A stretch of DNA of 64,000 nt from positions 1-64,000 of the forward strand of contig JAQVAV010000005.1 of NCBI GenBank assembly GCA_028690665.1. The letters run 5' to 3'. This stretch comes from Paludibacter sp. (GTDB lineage: Bacteria > Bacteroidota > Bacteroidia > Bacteroidales > Paludibacteraceae). The translations under genes and the position numbers were made by a program. Of the stretch, positions 8,783 through 16,848 are shown one piece after another; the stretch's first letter is position 1; every line of letters starts with the position of its first letter. Below the pieces are notes generated by a model. It did no database searches. It saw only the letters and a list, made by a program, of their open reading frames with translations, and had not been told where the DNA came from.

Positions 8783-10006
8783 ATGAAAAAATTGAATATC
8801 TTTATTCTAAGCGTATGCACTTTATGTGCTTGTAACGTCATAAATAATCCTGACAACAAACAGAAAGGGGATCCTATCATTTTAAAAACAGCCCTTCAGG
8901 CAAAGGTGTCACAAGATAATGAATTTGCATTTGATTTACTAAAAAATACCGTAACAAACTCCGACGAAACAAACGTTGTATTGTCTCCGTTAAGCGTAAG
9001 TATTGCTTTGGGAATGGCCTGGAACGGAGCTGCCGGCGAAACTAAGTCCCAGATTGAAACGGCACTGAAAATGAACAATCTGAGTACCTATGACATCAAT
9101 GAATACTACAAAGTAATGCAGACATCTCTTCCGAATGTCGATCCGAAAACCCAGCTTGCCATAGCTAATTCATTGTGGTACAAAACAGGATTCAGCATTA
9201 AACAGGATTTTCTGAATCTGAACTCAACAAACTTCGGAGCTTATATCAAAGAATTGGATTTCGACCAATCGTGGGCCAAAGACACTATCAACAACTGGTG
9301 CTCCAACAAAACGAACGGATTAATTCCTTCAATTGTAGACCAAATTTCTCAAGATGTACGGCTTTATTTGATTAATGCAGTCTATTTTAAAGGCATCTGG
9401 GAAAAACAATTTGACAAAGACCGTACCTATGAAAGTCGGTTCACCGACGAATCAGGGAATTCTTCCGAAATAAACATGATGAGCATGACCGATACTTTTC
9501 CATATTGGGAAGACAACCGGGCACAATACATCGAACTGCCTTATGGAAACGAATCATTCGGAATGACTATAATTTTGCCTGAATGGGGAACTAATATAAC
9601 TGAATTATTAGACTCAATCACATCGGAGAAATGGGACTCGGCCATCTCTGACATGACAAGTCGTGAAGTCAGAATCAATCTTCCTCGGTTTAAATCCGAG
9701 TGCAAATTCACCCTGAATCAACCACTTAAAGATATGGGAATGCAACTACCGTTTACCGACTATGCCGATTTTTCAGGAATTTCTGATGATCAGTTAACTA
9801 TTTCCCAGATTTTACACAAAACTTATGTAGCTGTTGATGAAGATGGTACCGAGGCAGCGGCAGTGACTGCGATAGAGTTTGAAACAACATCTCTTCCCGA
9901 TTATCCGACAGTGAATGTAAACCGTCCGTTTATATTTGTCATCCGGGAACGCAACACAGGAATAATTTTGTTTATCGGGAAAATGGGCAGTGTCACAAAA
10001 TACTGA
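8783..10006 (+). CDS. Serpin (serine protease inhibitor), lipoprotein
   Basis: This 407-residue protein begins with a lipoprotein signal (MKKLNIFILSVCTLCAC, Cys17 lipidated), then a complete serpin fold: the N-terminal NVVLSPLSVSIALGMAWNGA motif, NAVYFKGIWEKQF in the middle, and the C-terminal signature NRPFIFVIRERNTGIILFIG. The reactive-centre hinge VDEDGTEAAAVTAIEFETT has Gly at P15, Thr at P14 and small residues at P12-P10, as in inhibitory serpins. P1 is probably a Thr or neighbouring Ser, so the target protease class is unclear. It lies 11 bp after the anti-sigma/barrel gene and should be co-transcribed. It probably guards the cell surface against proteases. Confidence 0.93.
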   Translation: MKKLNIFILSVCTLCACNVINNPDNKQKGDPIILKTALQAKVSQDNEFAFDLLKNTVTNSDETNVVLSPLSVSIALGMAWNGAAGETKSQIETALKMNNLSTYDINEYYKVMQTSLPNVDPKTQLAIANSLWYKTGFSIKQDFLNLNSTNFGAYIKELDFDQSWAKDTINNWCSNKTNGLIPSIVDQISQDVRLYLINAVYFKGIWEKQFDKDRTYESRFTDESGNSSEINMMSMTDTFPYWEDNRAQYIELPYGNESFGMTIILPEWGTNITELLDSITSEKWDSAISDMTSREVRINLPRFKSECKFTLNQPLKDMGMQLPFTDYADFSGISDDQLTISQILHKTYVAVDEDGTEAAAVTAIEFETTSLPDYPTVNVNRPFIFVIRERNTGIILFIGKMGSVTKY

Positions 10007-10040
10007 ATTTAAAGCTTTATAGAAGTTATTTAGTAAAAAC

Positions 10041-11345
10041 ATGAAAAAAATAATACAATATCTGAATCTGACAGCCATAATTTTTTTATCGGCCTGTAGT
10101 AGTTACGTTAATGAAACTGTAACCTATCAGATAAACGAACCCATATTAATGTCGACAGATGAATTTCGCAGTTCAGTTAAAATCAGCACAACGCCACAGG
10201 TCATCGAGACAAAGGGTAAAATATGCTATTACAATGGCTACCTTTACATTTCGGAACCCGGCAAAGGAATTCATATCATCAACGACACAGACCCAAGAAA
10301 TCCTGTTAATGTCGGATTTATCGAACTACTCGGGAACGGTGATCTGGCCATTCGGAACAATATACTTTATGCCGATTCTTACATCGATTTAGTCTGGTTC
10401 GACATTAATAATCCGGCACAGCCGACATTGCAGGGAAGACTTGAGAACGTTTTCCCGGAAGCTCTGCCCCTTTTCGACAATGATTACAATTACGATTACG
10501 AAATGTGTTACAAAGCTACCCAAAGCCACGAGAATGTGATTGTGGGCTGGACAGTCGAAGAAAGAACTGAAGAAATAGAAAACTACACCGGAGGTTGGGA
10601 CTGGCACTGGGGATATTATGACGATGATGTTGCTCTCACGGAAAATTCGTCCGGAACCTCATCGAACGGAACAAATGGATCTATGTCCCGGTTTGCACAA
10701 AAAGACAGTTTACTTTACACGGTACTAAACAACCAAATGTCAGTCTTCGATCTGAGTAACGATAAAGCAGAAAAGGTTGCAGAGGATATTTATATTGGTT
10801 GGAATGTGGAAACTATATTCAGCTACAAGGACAATTTGTTCATGGGAACCCCAACCGGAATGGTTATTTATTCGGCAGCTAATCCGCTTCAACCGGTTTA
10901 CCTGTCATCCATCAGCCATGTTTATGGTTGCGACCCGGTAGTTGTTTCCGACGACAAAGCATACGTCACAGTTTACTCTGGAAACAATTGTGAGCAGGAT
11001 ACTAATAAATTGATGATTATTGACGTTTCGGACGCAGCTAATCCAAAACAGTTGGTTTCCTACAATATGACTAAACCCATGGGGCTGGGCATTGATAATG
11101 ACAGACTATTTCTGTGCGATGATGGTTTAAAGGTTTTTACTATTACTGATTCGGCAACATTAGCCAGCCAAACAGAACCCAAACAATATATCAAACAGAT
11201 AAAACATTACAGCGGATACGAGGGTTACGATCTTATTCCAATAAACAACATAGTCATGTTAATTGCAGAAGATGGCATTTATCAATACGATTATTCAGAC
11301 ATCAATGATATTAAATATATTAGCAAAATCAGCTTTGGCAATTAA
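10041..11345 (+). CDS. LVIVD-repeat lipoprotein
   Basis: This 434-residue protein has a lipobox FLSAC at 16-20. The body is built of repeated beta-propeller-like blades of the LVIVD type, visible as GIHIINDTDPRNPVNVG, LVWFDINNPAQPTL, MVIYSAANPLQPVY and LMIIDVSDAANPKQLV. An insert rich in Asp, Glu and Trp sits near residues 150-215. It is probably anchored to the outer membrane; repeats of this kind mediate binding, but no ligand can be named. It begins 34 bp after the serpin stop and belongs to the same ECF-headed operon. Confidence 0.8.
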   Translation: MKKIIQYLNLTAIIFLSACSSYVNETVTYQINEPILMSTDEFRSSVKISTTPQVIETKGKICYYNGYLYISEPGKGIHIINDTDPRNPVNVGFIELLGNGDLAIRNNILYADSYIDLVWFDINNPAQPTLQGRLENVFPEALPLFDNDYNYDYEMCYKATQSHENVIVGWTVEERTEEIENYTGGWDWHWGYYDDDVALTENSSGTSSNGTNGSMSRFAQKDSLLYTVLNNQMSVFDLSNDKAEKVAEDIYIGWNVETIFSYKDNLFMGTPTGMVIYSAANPLQPVYLSSISHVYGCDPVVVSDDKAYVTVYSGNNCEQDTNKLMIIDVSDAANPKQLVSYNMTKPMGLGIDNDRLFLCDDGLKVFTITDSATLASQTEPKQYIKQIKHYSGYEGYDLIPINNIVMLIAEDGIYQYDYSDINDIKYISKISFGN

Positions 11346-11364
11346 ATTTTCAATTATCAACTTT

Positions 11365-11853
11365 ATGCTTTTAAAGATCAAAAACATATTATTAATTATA
11401 ACTGCAATCTCTTTATTTTCATGTAGTGCGGAATATTCCGACTTGAATGTAATCGGAGATGAAAATCCTGTTACAGGGATATGGACAGACACAACGCATC
11501 TTGAGACTCAGGGGAAAATAATCAGTACCCTCACATTTACCGATAATGGAAGTTTTACCTATTCAGCTGACAAGTACGGAATATACAGCAACCAATCCGA
11601 CAGTGATCTGTCTGCATATTCCCGGGATATCGGGAATTATGTTTTGAGCGTTAAAAATATATATTTTGCTTCAAAACAAAACACAACATGGGACAGTTCT
11701 ACCGGAGGCGACCCCGTTACAACTTCAGAAGAACAAACTCTTTTTGATGAATGCAGCTATACAATAAATGAAGACACATTAACCCTTAATTATATTACAT
11801 ATTCGGCGAATGCTCAGGCTTCAACGACAAAACTATTTACGCGGGTACATTAA
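11365..11853 (+). CDS. Small lipoprotein, function unknown
   Basis: This 162-residue protein has a clear lipoprotein signal (MLLKIKNILLIITAISLFSC, Cys20). The mature part is beta-rich with the pattern GIWTDTTHLETQGKIISTLTF and DNGSFTYS, reminiscent of lipocalin-like DUF families of Bacteroidetes, though no family is identified with certainty. The ATG at 11365 starts the signal peptide; the frame stays open further upstream, but that part overlaps the previous gene out of frame. It follows the LVIVD gene by 19 bp and is the last gene of the ECF-headed operon. Confidence 0.75.
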   Translation: MLLKIKNILLIITAISLFSCSAEYSDLNVIGDENPVTGIWTDTTHLETQGKIISTLTFTDNGSFTYSADKYGIYSNQSDSDLSAYSRDIGNYVLSVKNIYFASKQNTTWDSSTGGDPVTTSEEQTLFDECSYTINEDTLTLNYITYSANAQASTTKLFTRVH

Positions 11854-11997
11854 ATAATCACTACCCGACATAATGTTTTAACCACAAGAAAAGCATATAA
11901 TTATAGTGACTATATGGTACAAAATTCTTGTTCTTGTTTGAAATAATAAATGTGAAATTTTGCTCAAAACTTTTCTTCCTTCTTTAAAGTTTTGCGT

Positions 11998-12034
11998 GAA
12001 GGCTGTCCGACGTGAGTCAGGCAGCCTTCTTTCG
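11998..12034 (+). terminator. Hairpin terminator after the ECF/serpin operon
   Basis: GAAGGCTG (11998-12005) pairs with CAGCCTTC (12022-12029), followed by TTCGTTT. The T-run is weak. The hairpin overlaps the stop codon of the symporter remnant on the other strand. The preceding 11854-11997 stretch holds no gene. Confidence 0.55.
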
Positions 12035-12148
12035 TTTAGACACATTATTCACAATAACCGCACAGACAGCATCTCCCGTAATACTCAATACCGTTCTCAG
12101 CATATCAAAAATACGGTCAAGAGCATAAGCAAGGGTACCAGATCCTCC
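12017..12148 (-). pseudogene. C-terminal remnant of a dicarboxylate/amino acid:cation symporter
   Basis: Reading the reverse strand from 12148 to the stop at 12017 gives GGSGTLAYALDRIFDMLRTV followed by LSITGDAVCAVIV and a Lys/Arg-rich tail. The DR-DM-RT-TGDA-CAVIV pattern is the conserved last helix region of the GltP/DctA (DAACS) family. An in-frame stop lies immediately upstream (12149-12151) and the rest of the ~400-residue transporter is missing, replaced by the MFS gene. It is a small decayed fragment of about 43 residues. Confidence 0.65.
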
Positions 12149-12176
12149 TCACAGGTTTCTAATGTTACAGGCAAAT

Positions 12177-13406
12177 TCACCACATATCTTTTCTAAAATC
12201 AGGAGAAACAAGCATGAAATAAAGAAACACCACAAAACACAAAAATGACAAAACTCCGAAAACCACCATACTGTTTTCAGAACTAAAATAAGTTGTAAGA
12301 CTAAAAATCAACGTCCCGAACAGGACAAGAATAAACGTAACTAAATTCAGATAAGCAAAAACATCACCTATCTTCCGGCCCAAATCCGATTGCTGAATAA
12401 TGGCAAGGCTCGGCACCTGAACAAAACCACCGGCAAACGCAGCAATTCCAACCAGGACTGCATACACAGGGAAACCAGTTCTGACAGTCGCCAACAACAA
12501 AAACATTGCGGTCATAGTTATACTTCCTATCAGAATCAATCCTTTTTTGGCCCTCTTTCCGGAAATTTTGCCGGCCGTCCAACAGCCGGTCGCAATGCCT
12601 ATCGCAGCCACAGCCATTACCAATCCTGTTTGAGTATTTTCGGCATGATAAATATGTTTGGTATGAATAACAATATTCATTTGTAGCATTCCTCCAATCA
12701 ACCAAAAAGCCGAAGCTCCGAAAACAGCAGAATTCAGATGCTTATGCCCGGCTGCAAAACGAAACGAATCCACCAAAAAGCATAATGGGTTTAAGTGTGC
12801 CTTATCATCTGTTGCTTCTGGTTGCTCTGTTGCCCGTATCTGTCTGGTAACCATATAACCTGCCAAAGCTAAAAACAAAAAAAGCGAACTTACCAATATA
12901 AAACTATAATGGTCGGAGACAACCGAGCCCAGAATAGTTCCGATCAGAATACCCAGAAACGCCATCGTTTCGAACATGCCACTACCAAAAGCGGCACCCT
13001 CCTCCCCGCCTATGTCGCGGATCAGACTATATTTTGAAGGAGAGTAAAGACAACTTTGAGTTCCCATAATCAACACAGACAGAACAGCCGGGAACACCCA
13101 TTGAAAATAAAACGAAAGGGAAGCAAAAAGCATAATCGGAATTTCGAGCAACTTGAAAAAACGAAAGATTTTCTTTTTAGAATGTAAAACAGCCAATCTT
13201 CCGCCGACAGGGGACAAAATGAGATACGGAAGCACCAACGAGGCTGAAACTAATGAAATTAATTGAGACTGAGTCATCCATCCGGGCAATGCCCAAGTCA
13301 CTGCAACAAAAATGACACTATTTTTTAATAAATTATCATTAAATACGCCCAGAAAATTACTCAAAAACAAAGCAGTCCATTTACTTTTTTTCAAACCAAG
13401 CCCCAT
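12177..13406 (-). CDS. MFS transporter (LplT-like)
   Basis: This 409-residue inner-membrane protein has about 12 predicted TM helices. The start, SNFLGVFNDNLLKNSVIFV, resembles the N-terminus of LplT/Aas-type MFS proteins that move lysophospholipids. The MFS loop 2-3 motif is visible as SPVGGRLAVLHSKKK (residues ~65-80). No acyltransferase domain or gene is attached, so the substrate is only a guess. The stop falls at 12177 and the symporter remnant follows directly downstream, suggesting that this gene replaced it. Two TAATTTTG promoter elements lie upstream on the same strand. Confidence 0.8.
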   Translation of the reverse strand: MGLGLKKSKWTALFLSNFLGVFNDNLLKNSVIFVAVTWALPGWMTQSQLISLVSASLVLPYLILSPVGGRLAVLHSKKKIFRFFKLLEIPIMLFASLSFYFQWVFPAVLSVLIMGTQSCLYSPSKYSLIRDIGGEEGAAFGSGMFETMAFLGILIGTILGSVVSDHYSFILVSSLFLFLALAGYMVTRQIRATEQPEATDDKAHLNPLCFLVDSFRFAAGHKHLNSAVFGASAFWLIGGMLQMNIVIHTKHIYHAENTQTGLVMAVAAIGIATGCWTAGKISGKRAKKGLILIGSITMTAMFLLLATVRTGFPVYAVLVGIAAFAGGFVQVPSLAIIQQSDLGRKIGDVFAYLNLVTFILVLFGTLIFSLTTYFSSENSMVVFGVLSFLCFVVFLYFMLVSPDFRKDMW

Positions 13407-13486
13407 TCTTCTTTAATATTCGATTTTACAACAATGAATAAAAAAAGTTATAAAAATTTGATTATAAGATAGTTGTTACACAAATA

Positions 13487-13509
13487 CAAAATTATAGTTA
13501 GCAAAATTA
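13487..13509 (-). promoter_or_regulatory. Candidate promoters of the MFS gene
   Basis: CAAAATTA occurs at 13487-13494 and again at 13502-13509, that is TAATTTTG twice on the minus strand, 80-100 bp upstream of the MFS start. The remainder of the 13407-13707 gap is AT-rich and holds the divergent rprX promoter but no gene. Confidence 0.5.
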
Positions 13510-13693
13510 CAGTTTTTCATTCAATAATTAATTATTATTCAGATTCCGGACAAAACTAAATCCGTACAAATTTCGTTTTTATAATATGCATGTTATAATA
13601 AACAATTTTAATAATATATAGTTAATAAATATAATGTATATAAAATTTAGGTTAACCATATTTAATATGTGAATAACAGATAAAGAATCACTA

Positions 13694-13701
13694 TAAATTT
13701 G
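13694..13701 (+). promoter_or_regulatory. -7 element of rprXY, almost touching the start codon
   Basis: TAAATTTG matches TAnnTTTG exactly and ends 6 bp before the rprX ATG at 13708. With the usual few-base distance to the transcription start, the mRNA would be leaderless or nearly so. Confidence 0.6.
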
Positions 13702-13707
13702 CACCCA

Positions 13708-15240
13708 ATGAAACGATCGACGATATACATACTCATATTCTCCATGCTCATTACCTTTGTGGGACTTCTGTTCCTGCAATTGAGATACATCCGGATCAAT
13801 GCCGAGATGATTGAGAACCAGTTCAACGAAAGTGTCCAACGTAGCCTTTTCCAAACGGTTATATTAGTTGAAGAAAATGAAGCGCTCGAATATCTGGGTC
13901 AAACACTCGACGGAGTCGATTACCGTACAGACAATAATAAACTAACAACACTCGATGCCGACGACATCAAAATGCCGGAAAACATCGACAGCGTAACTGA
14001 CAAACTGAATCTAACTTCAAAAGAATTAAAAAAGCCCAAAATAAAACTTTCAAACGGACACGGAAAAGCAACTATTGAAGAGACATCAAGATATTTGCAG
14101 GAAAAATTCAGACAAAATTTTTCCCGTTCAAAAACCATTCTCGATCAGGCTGTTTTCCGCTGGCTGAAAGAATCGGACAACAAAGAGATCAGCGAGCGAG
14201 TTGATTTTGAAGAACTGAACAATATTCTGAACAAACTACTTTCCAGCAACGGCGTGGAACTTCCGTTTTACTACTCAGTGGTTGACAAACAGGGAAAACC
14301 CATCTACAAATGTAAAAAAAGTTTTTCAGAACAAAACTTAAATAAGAGCAACAACGTTTACACCCAGAAACTTTTTCCATCTGAAGATTCGAATCATGTT
14401 GCTTATTTGCAGGTAACATTTCCAACCAAACAGAATTACATTCTGAGTTCAATGAACTTATTGTTTCCGTCAATAATTCTGATCGCACTTGTACTTTGTA
14501 TTTTTATTGTAGCTATCATTATTATTTTCAAACAAAAGCAACTTAGCAATATAAAGAACGATTTTGTAAACAACATGACCCACGAACTAAAAACTCCTAT
14601 TTCCAGCATTTCTTTAGCATCTCAAATGCTTCAGGATCCAAGCGTGGGCAAAACACCGGAAATACTGGTTCATATATCCAAAGTGATTCGCGACGAAACA
14701 AAACGTTTGAGCTTTATGGTTGAAAAAGTGCTTCAAATGGCCATTTTCGAAAAAGAGAAATCTTTTCTGAAACTGAATGAAGTAAAAATAAATCCGTTGA
14801 TTAAGGATATTGCCAGCAATTTTTCGCTAAAAGTTACCAGCAAAGGAGGTCAGATTACCACCAACCTGAATGCGACCGAAGATGTGGGGCTGATCGATGA
14901 AGTTCATTTTACCAACGTCATTTTCAACCTCATGGATAATGCGCTGAAATATTCGGACAAACCATTGTTGCTAACTATTGAAACATGGAACGAAAAAGAT
15001 AATCTTCTGATCAGTATAGAAGATAACGGAATAGGAATGCACAAAGATGACCAGAAACGTATTTTCGAAAAATTCTATCGCGTTTCGACCGGAAATTTAC
15101 ACAATGTGAAGGGATTTGGACTCGGACTGGCTTACGTCAAAAAAATCGTAACAGAACACAGGGGGACTATTAAGGTTGAGAGTGAACTCAACATTGGAAC
15201 AAAATTTATAATATCAATACCAATATTAAAAAATTATTAA
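13708..15240 (+). CDS. rprX: Sensor histidine kinase, RprX type
   Basis: This 510-residue membrane kinase has TM1 at ~5-25 and a large periplasmic sensor (~30-250). TM2 follows at ~255-280 (LLFPSIILIALVLCIFIVAI). The catalytic core has an H-box with His in FVNNMTHELKTPISS (~290), an N-box in NLMDNALKYSD, a G1 box EDNGIGM and a G2 box GFGLGLAY. Sequence and partner match RprX of Bacteroides. The next gene begins 2 bp after its stop. It would phosphorylate the RprY regulator in response to an envelope signal. Confidence 0.9.
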   Translation: MKRSTIYILIFSMLITFVGLLFLQLRYIRINAEMIENQFNESVQRSLFQTVILVEENEALEYLGQTLDGVDYRTDNNKLTTLDADDIKMPENIDSVTDKLNLTSKELKKPKIKLSNGHGKATIEETSRYLQEKFRQNFSRSKTILDQAVFRWLKESDNKEISERVDFEELNNILNKLLSSNGVELPFYYSVVDKQGKPIYKCKKSFSEQNLNKSNNVYTQKLFPSEDSNHVAYLQVTFPTKQNYILSSMNLLFPSIILIALVLCIFIVAIIIIFKQKQLSNIKNDFVNNMTHELKTPISSISLASQMLQDPSVGKTPEILVHISKVIRDETKRLSFMVEKVLQMAIFEKEKSFLKLNEVKINPLIKDIASNFSLKVTSKGGQITTNLNATEDVGLIDEVHFTNVIFNLMDNALKYSDKPLLLTIETWNEKDNLLISIEDNGIGMHKDDQKRIFEKFYRVSTGNLHNVKGFGLGLAYVKKIVTEHRGTIKVESELNIGTKFIISIPILKNY

Positions 15241-15242
15241 TT

Positions 15243-15950
15243 ATGACTGACGAAAAAGTAAAAATTCTGCTTTGCGAAGATGATGAAAATCTTGGCATGC
15301 TTTTGAGAGAATACCTTCAGACAAAAGGTTATGATGCAGATTTGCAACCCGACGGTGAAGCCGGCTACAAAGCTTTTACACGTAATAAATATGATCTTTG
15401 CGTTTTCGACGTAATGATGCCTAAAAAAGATGGATTTTCATTGGCTGCCGACATTCGCCAAATGAACGCCGAAGTACCTATTATCTTCCTGACAGCCAAA
15501 TCAATGAAAGAAGACATTCTGCAAGGCTTTAAGCTTGGAGCAGACGACTATCTTTCAAAACCGTTCAGCATGGAAGAACTGCTGTATCGAATCGAATCGA
15601 TTCTTCGCCGCGTAAAAGGTAAAAAAGCTAAAGATGTAGTGGTTTACAATATCGGCAAGTTTGTTTTCGATGCACAAAAACAAATGCTTACCCTTGGAGA
15701 TGAATCTAAAAAACTGACTACCAAAGAGTCTGAATTATTAAACCTTTTGGCTGCCAACGCAAACAATATTCTGGAACGTAACTTTGCACTGAAAACCATT
15801 TGGGTTGACGACAATTACTTTAATGCCCGTAGTATGGACGTTTACATTACCAAACTTCGTAAACTGCTGAAAGACGATCAGAACGTAGCAATCATAAACA
15901 TCCATGGTAAAGGTTACAAGTTGATTACTCCTCAGGAAAAAGAAGAATAA
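15243..15950 (+). CDS. rprY: Response regulator, OmpR/PhoB family, RprY type
   Basis: This 235-residue DNA-binding regulator is paired with the upstream kinase. The receiver domain (~5-120) has the acidic pocket in LLCEDDENLG, the phospho-accepting Asp in CVFDVMMPKKDG (~54) and the conserved Lys in LSKPFSMEEL (~106). The winged-helix output domain (~140-230) contains NARSMDVYITKLRKLLKDD and ends GKGYKLI, typical of the OmpR class. RprY of Bacteroides regulates transcription with RprX. A strong terminator follows. Confidence 0.92.
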   Translation: MTDEKVKILLCEDDENLGMLLREYLQTKGYDADLQPDGEAGYKAFTRNKYDLCVFDVMMPKKDGFSLAADIRQMNAEVPIIFLTAKSMKEDILQGFKLGADDYLSKPFSMEELLYRIESILRRVKGKKAKDVVVYNIGKFVFDAQKQMLTLGDESKKLTTKESELLNLLAANANNILERNFALKTIWVDDNYFNARSMDVYITKLRKLLKDDQNVAIINIHGKGYKLITPQEKEE

Positions 15951-16000
15951 ACACCCGGAAATCGACAGACAGAATAAGGTATAAAACAGATTTCATAATT

Positions 16001-16040
16001 AAAAAATCGCAATCCTAATTTTGAGGATTTGCGATTTTTT
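16001..16040 (+). terminator. Terminator of rprXY
   Basis: AAAAAATCGCAATCCT (16001-16016) pairs with AGGATTTGCGATTTTTT (16024-16040) with one unpaired base. The A- and T-runs on both sides make it potentially bidirectional, though pnuC on the opposite strand ends 139 bp further on. Confidence 0.85.
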
Positions 16041-16178
16041 AATTTCATGCAAGTTCTATTAAGTATAAAGTGAATTAGTTCCTGAAGTTTATATGATCTA
16101 TCAAAACATTCCGTAAGCGAAATATCCACTGAGTTACCAGGCATATTGACTCATTGATATATTGACCAGTTTCCGGTT

Positions 16179-16778
16179 TTAAAACCGCTGTCTCTGACGC
16201 ATACTTTTCAGCCATTGCACATAACCAACAACGGCCATAATGGTATAAATAATAAACAATACACCTGTCAGATTCAAACCTTTATAAAAGTACAAGCCGG
16301 AAGAAAGTCCGTCGATAAAAATCCACAACAACCACTGTTCAATGAGTTTTTTGGCCAGCATCCATGTTGCAACAATGCTAAGAGCTGTTGTCAGCGAATC
16401 GGCTTTGGGAAGAGGCGAATCTGTAAACCCTGAAAGAATATAATAATACACAAGATAAATAGTCAGTACAACAATCAGCAATACCAATCCCTGCTTTCCG
16501 GAGGTATGCTTCACGGGCAATTCGGCTCCGGATTTTTGCTTTCCCATCTTCCAGCTTATCCACCCGTAAACACTTACGCCGAGATAGTAAAATTGCAGAC
16601 TCATATCAGCATAAAATTTACTCACAAAAAAAACGTAAATGTACAATGCAGAACAAAGGAAACCGAATATCCAAAGACTTACCTTTTGCTTAATCGATAA
16701 ATAAAGGTAAATAATACTGAGAATGGTCCCGGCCACCTCAGCCCAATGATTTTTCAGATAATCTGTAATTTCAACCAT
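16179..16778 (-). CDS. pnuC: PnuC-family nicotinamide riboside/vitamin transporter
   Basis: This 199-residue inner-membrane protein has seven or so TM helices. PnuC hallmarks are present: the N-terminal NHWAEVAGTILSIIYLYLSI, the LWIFGFLCSALYIYVFF block, FYYLGVSVYGWISWKMG (~65-82), and EQWLLWIFIDGLSSGLYFY near 150. PnuC proteins take up nicotinamide riboside; some relatives carry thiamine. No riboswitch or thiamine gene is visible next to it, so the vitamin is unresolved. It lies downstream of the S41 protease on the same strand but behind a terminator. Confidence 0.9.
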   Translation of the reverse strand: MVEITDYLKNHWAEVAGTILSIIYLYLSIKQKVSLWIFGFLCSALYIYVFFVSKFYADMSLQFYYLGVSVYGWISWKMGKQKSGAELPVKHTSGKQGLVLLIVVLTIYLVYYYILSGFTDSPLPKADSLTTALSIVATWMLAKKLIEQWLLWIFIDGLSSGLYFYKGLNLTGVLFIIYTIMAVVGYVQWLKSMRQRQRF

Positions 16779-16790
16779 TTGTGTATAAAA

Positions 16791-16832
16791 GAAAAACTTT
16801 TCCGAAGTTACGCAACCAGGGAAAAGTTTTCC
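16791..16832 (-). terminator. Terminator of the S41 protease gene
   Basis: On the minus strand GGAAAACTTTTCC (16832-16820) pairs with GGAAAAGTTTTTC (16803-16791), followed by TTTTATAC. It separates the protease gene from pnuC. Confidence 0.7.
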
Positions 16833-16848
16833 GCATTTCTTTTTCGAG

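Noticed and set aside
16779-16848. TPP riboswitch upstream of pnuC
   Set aside because: The 70-bp gap is filled by a terminator hairpin and is too short.
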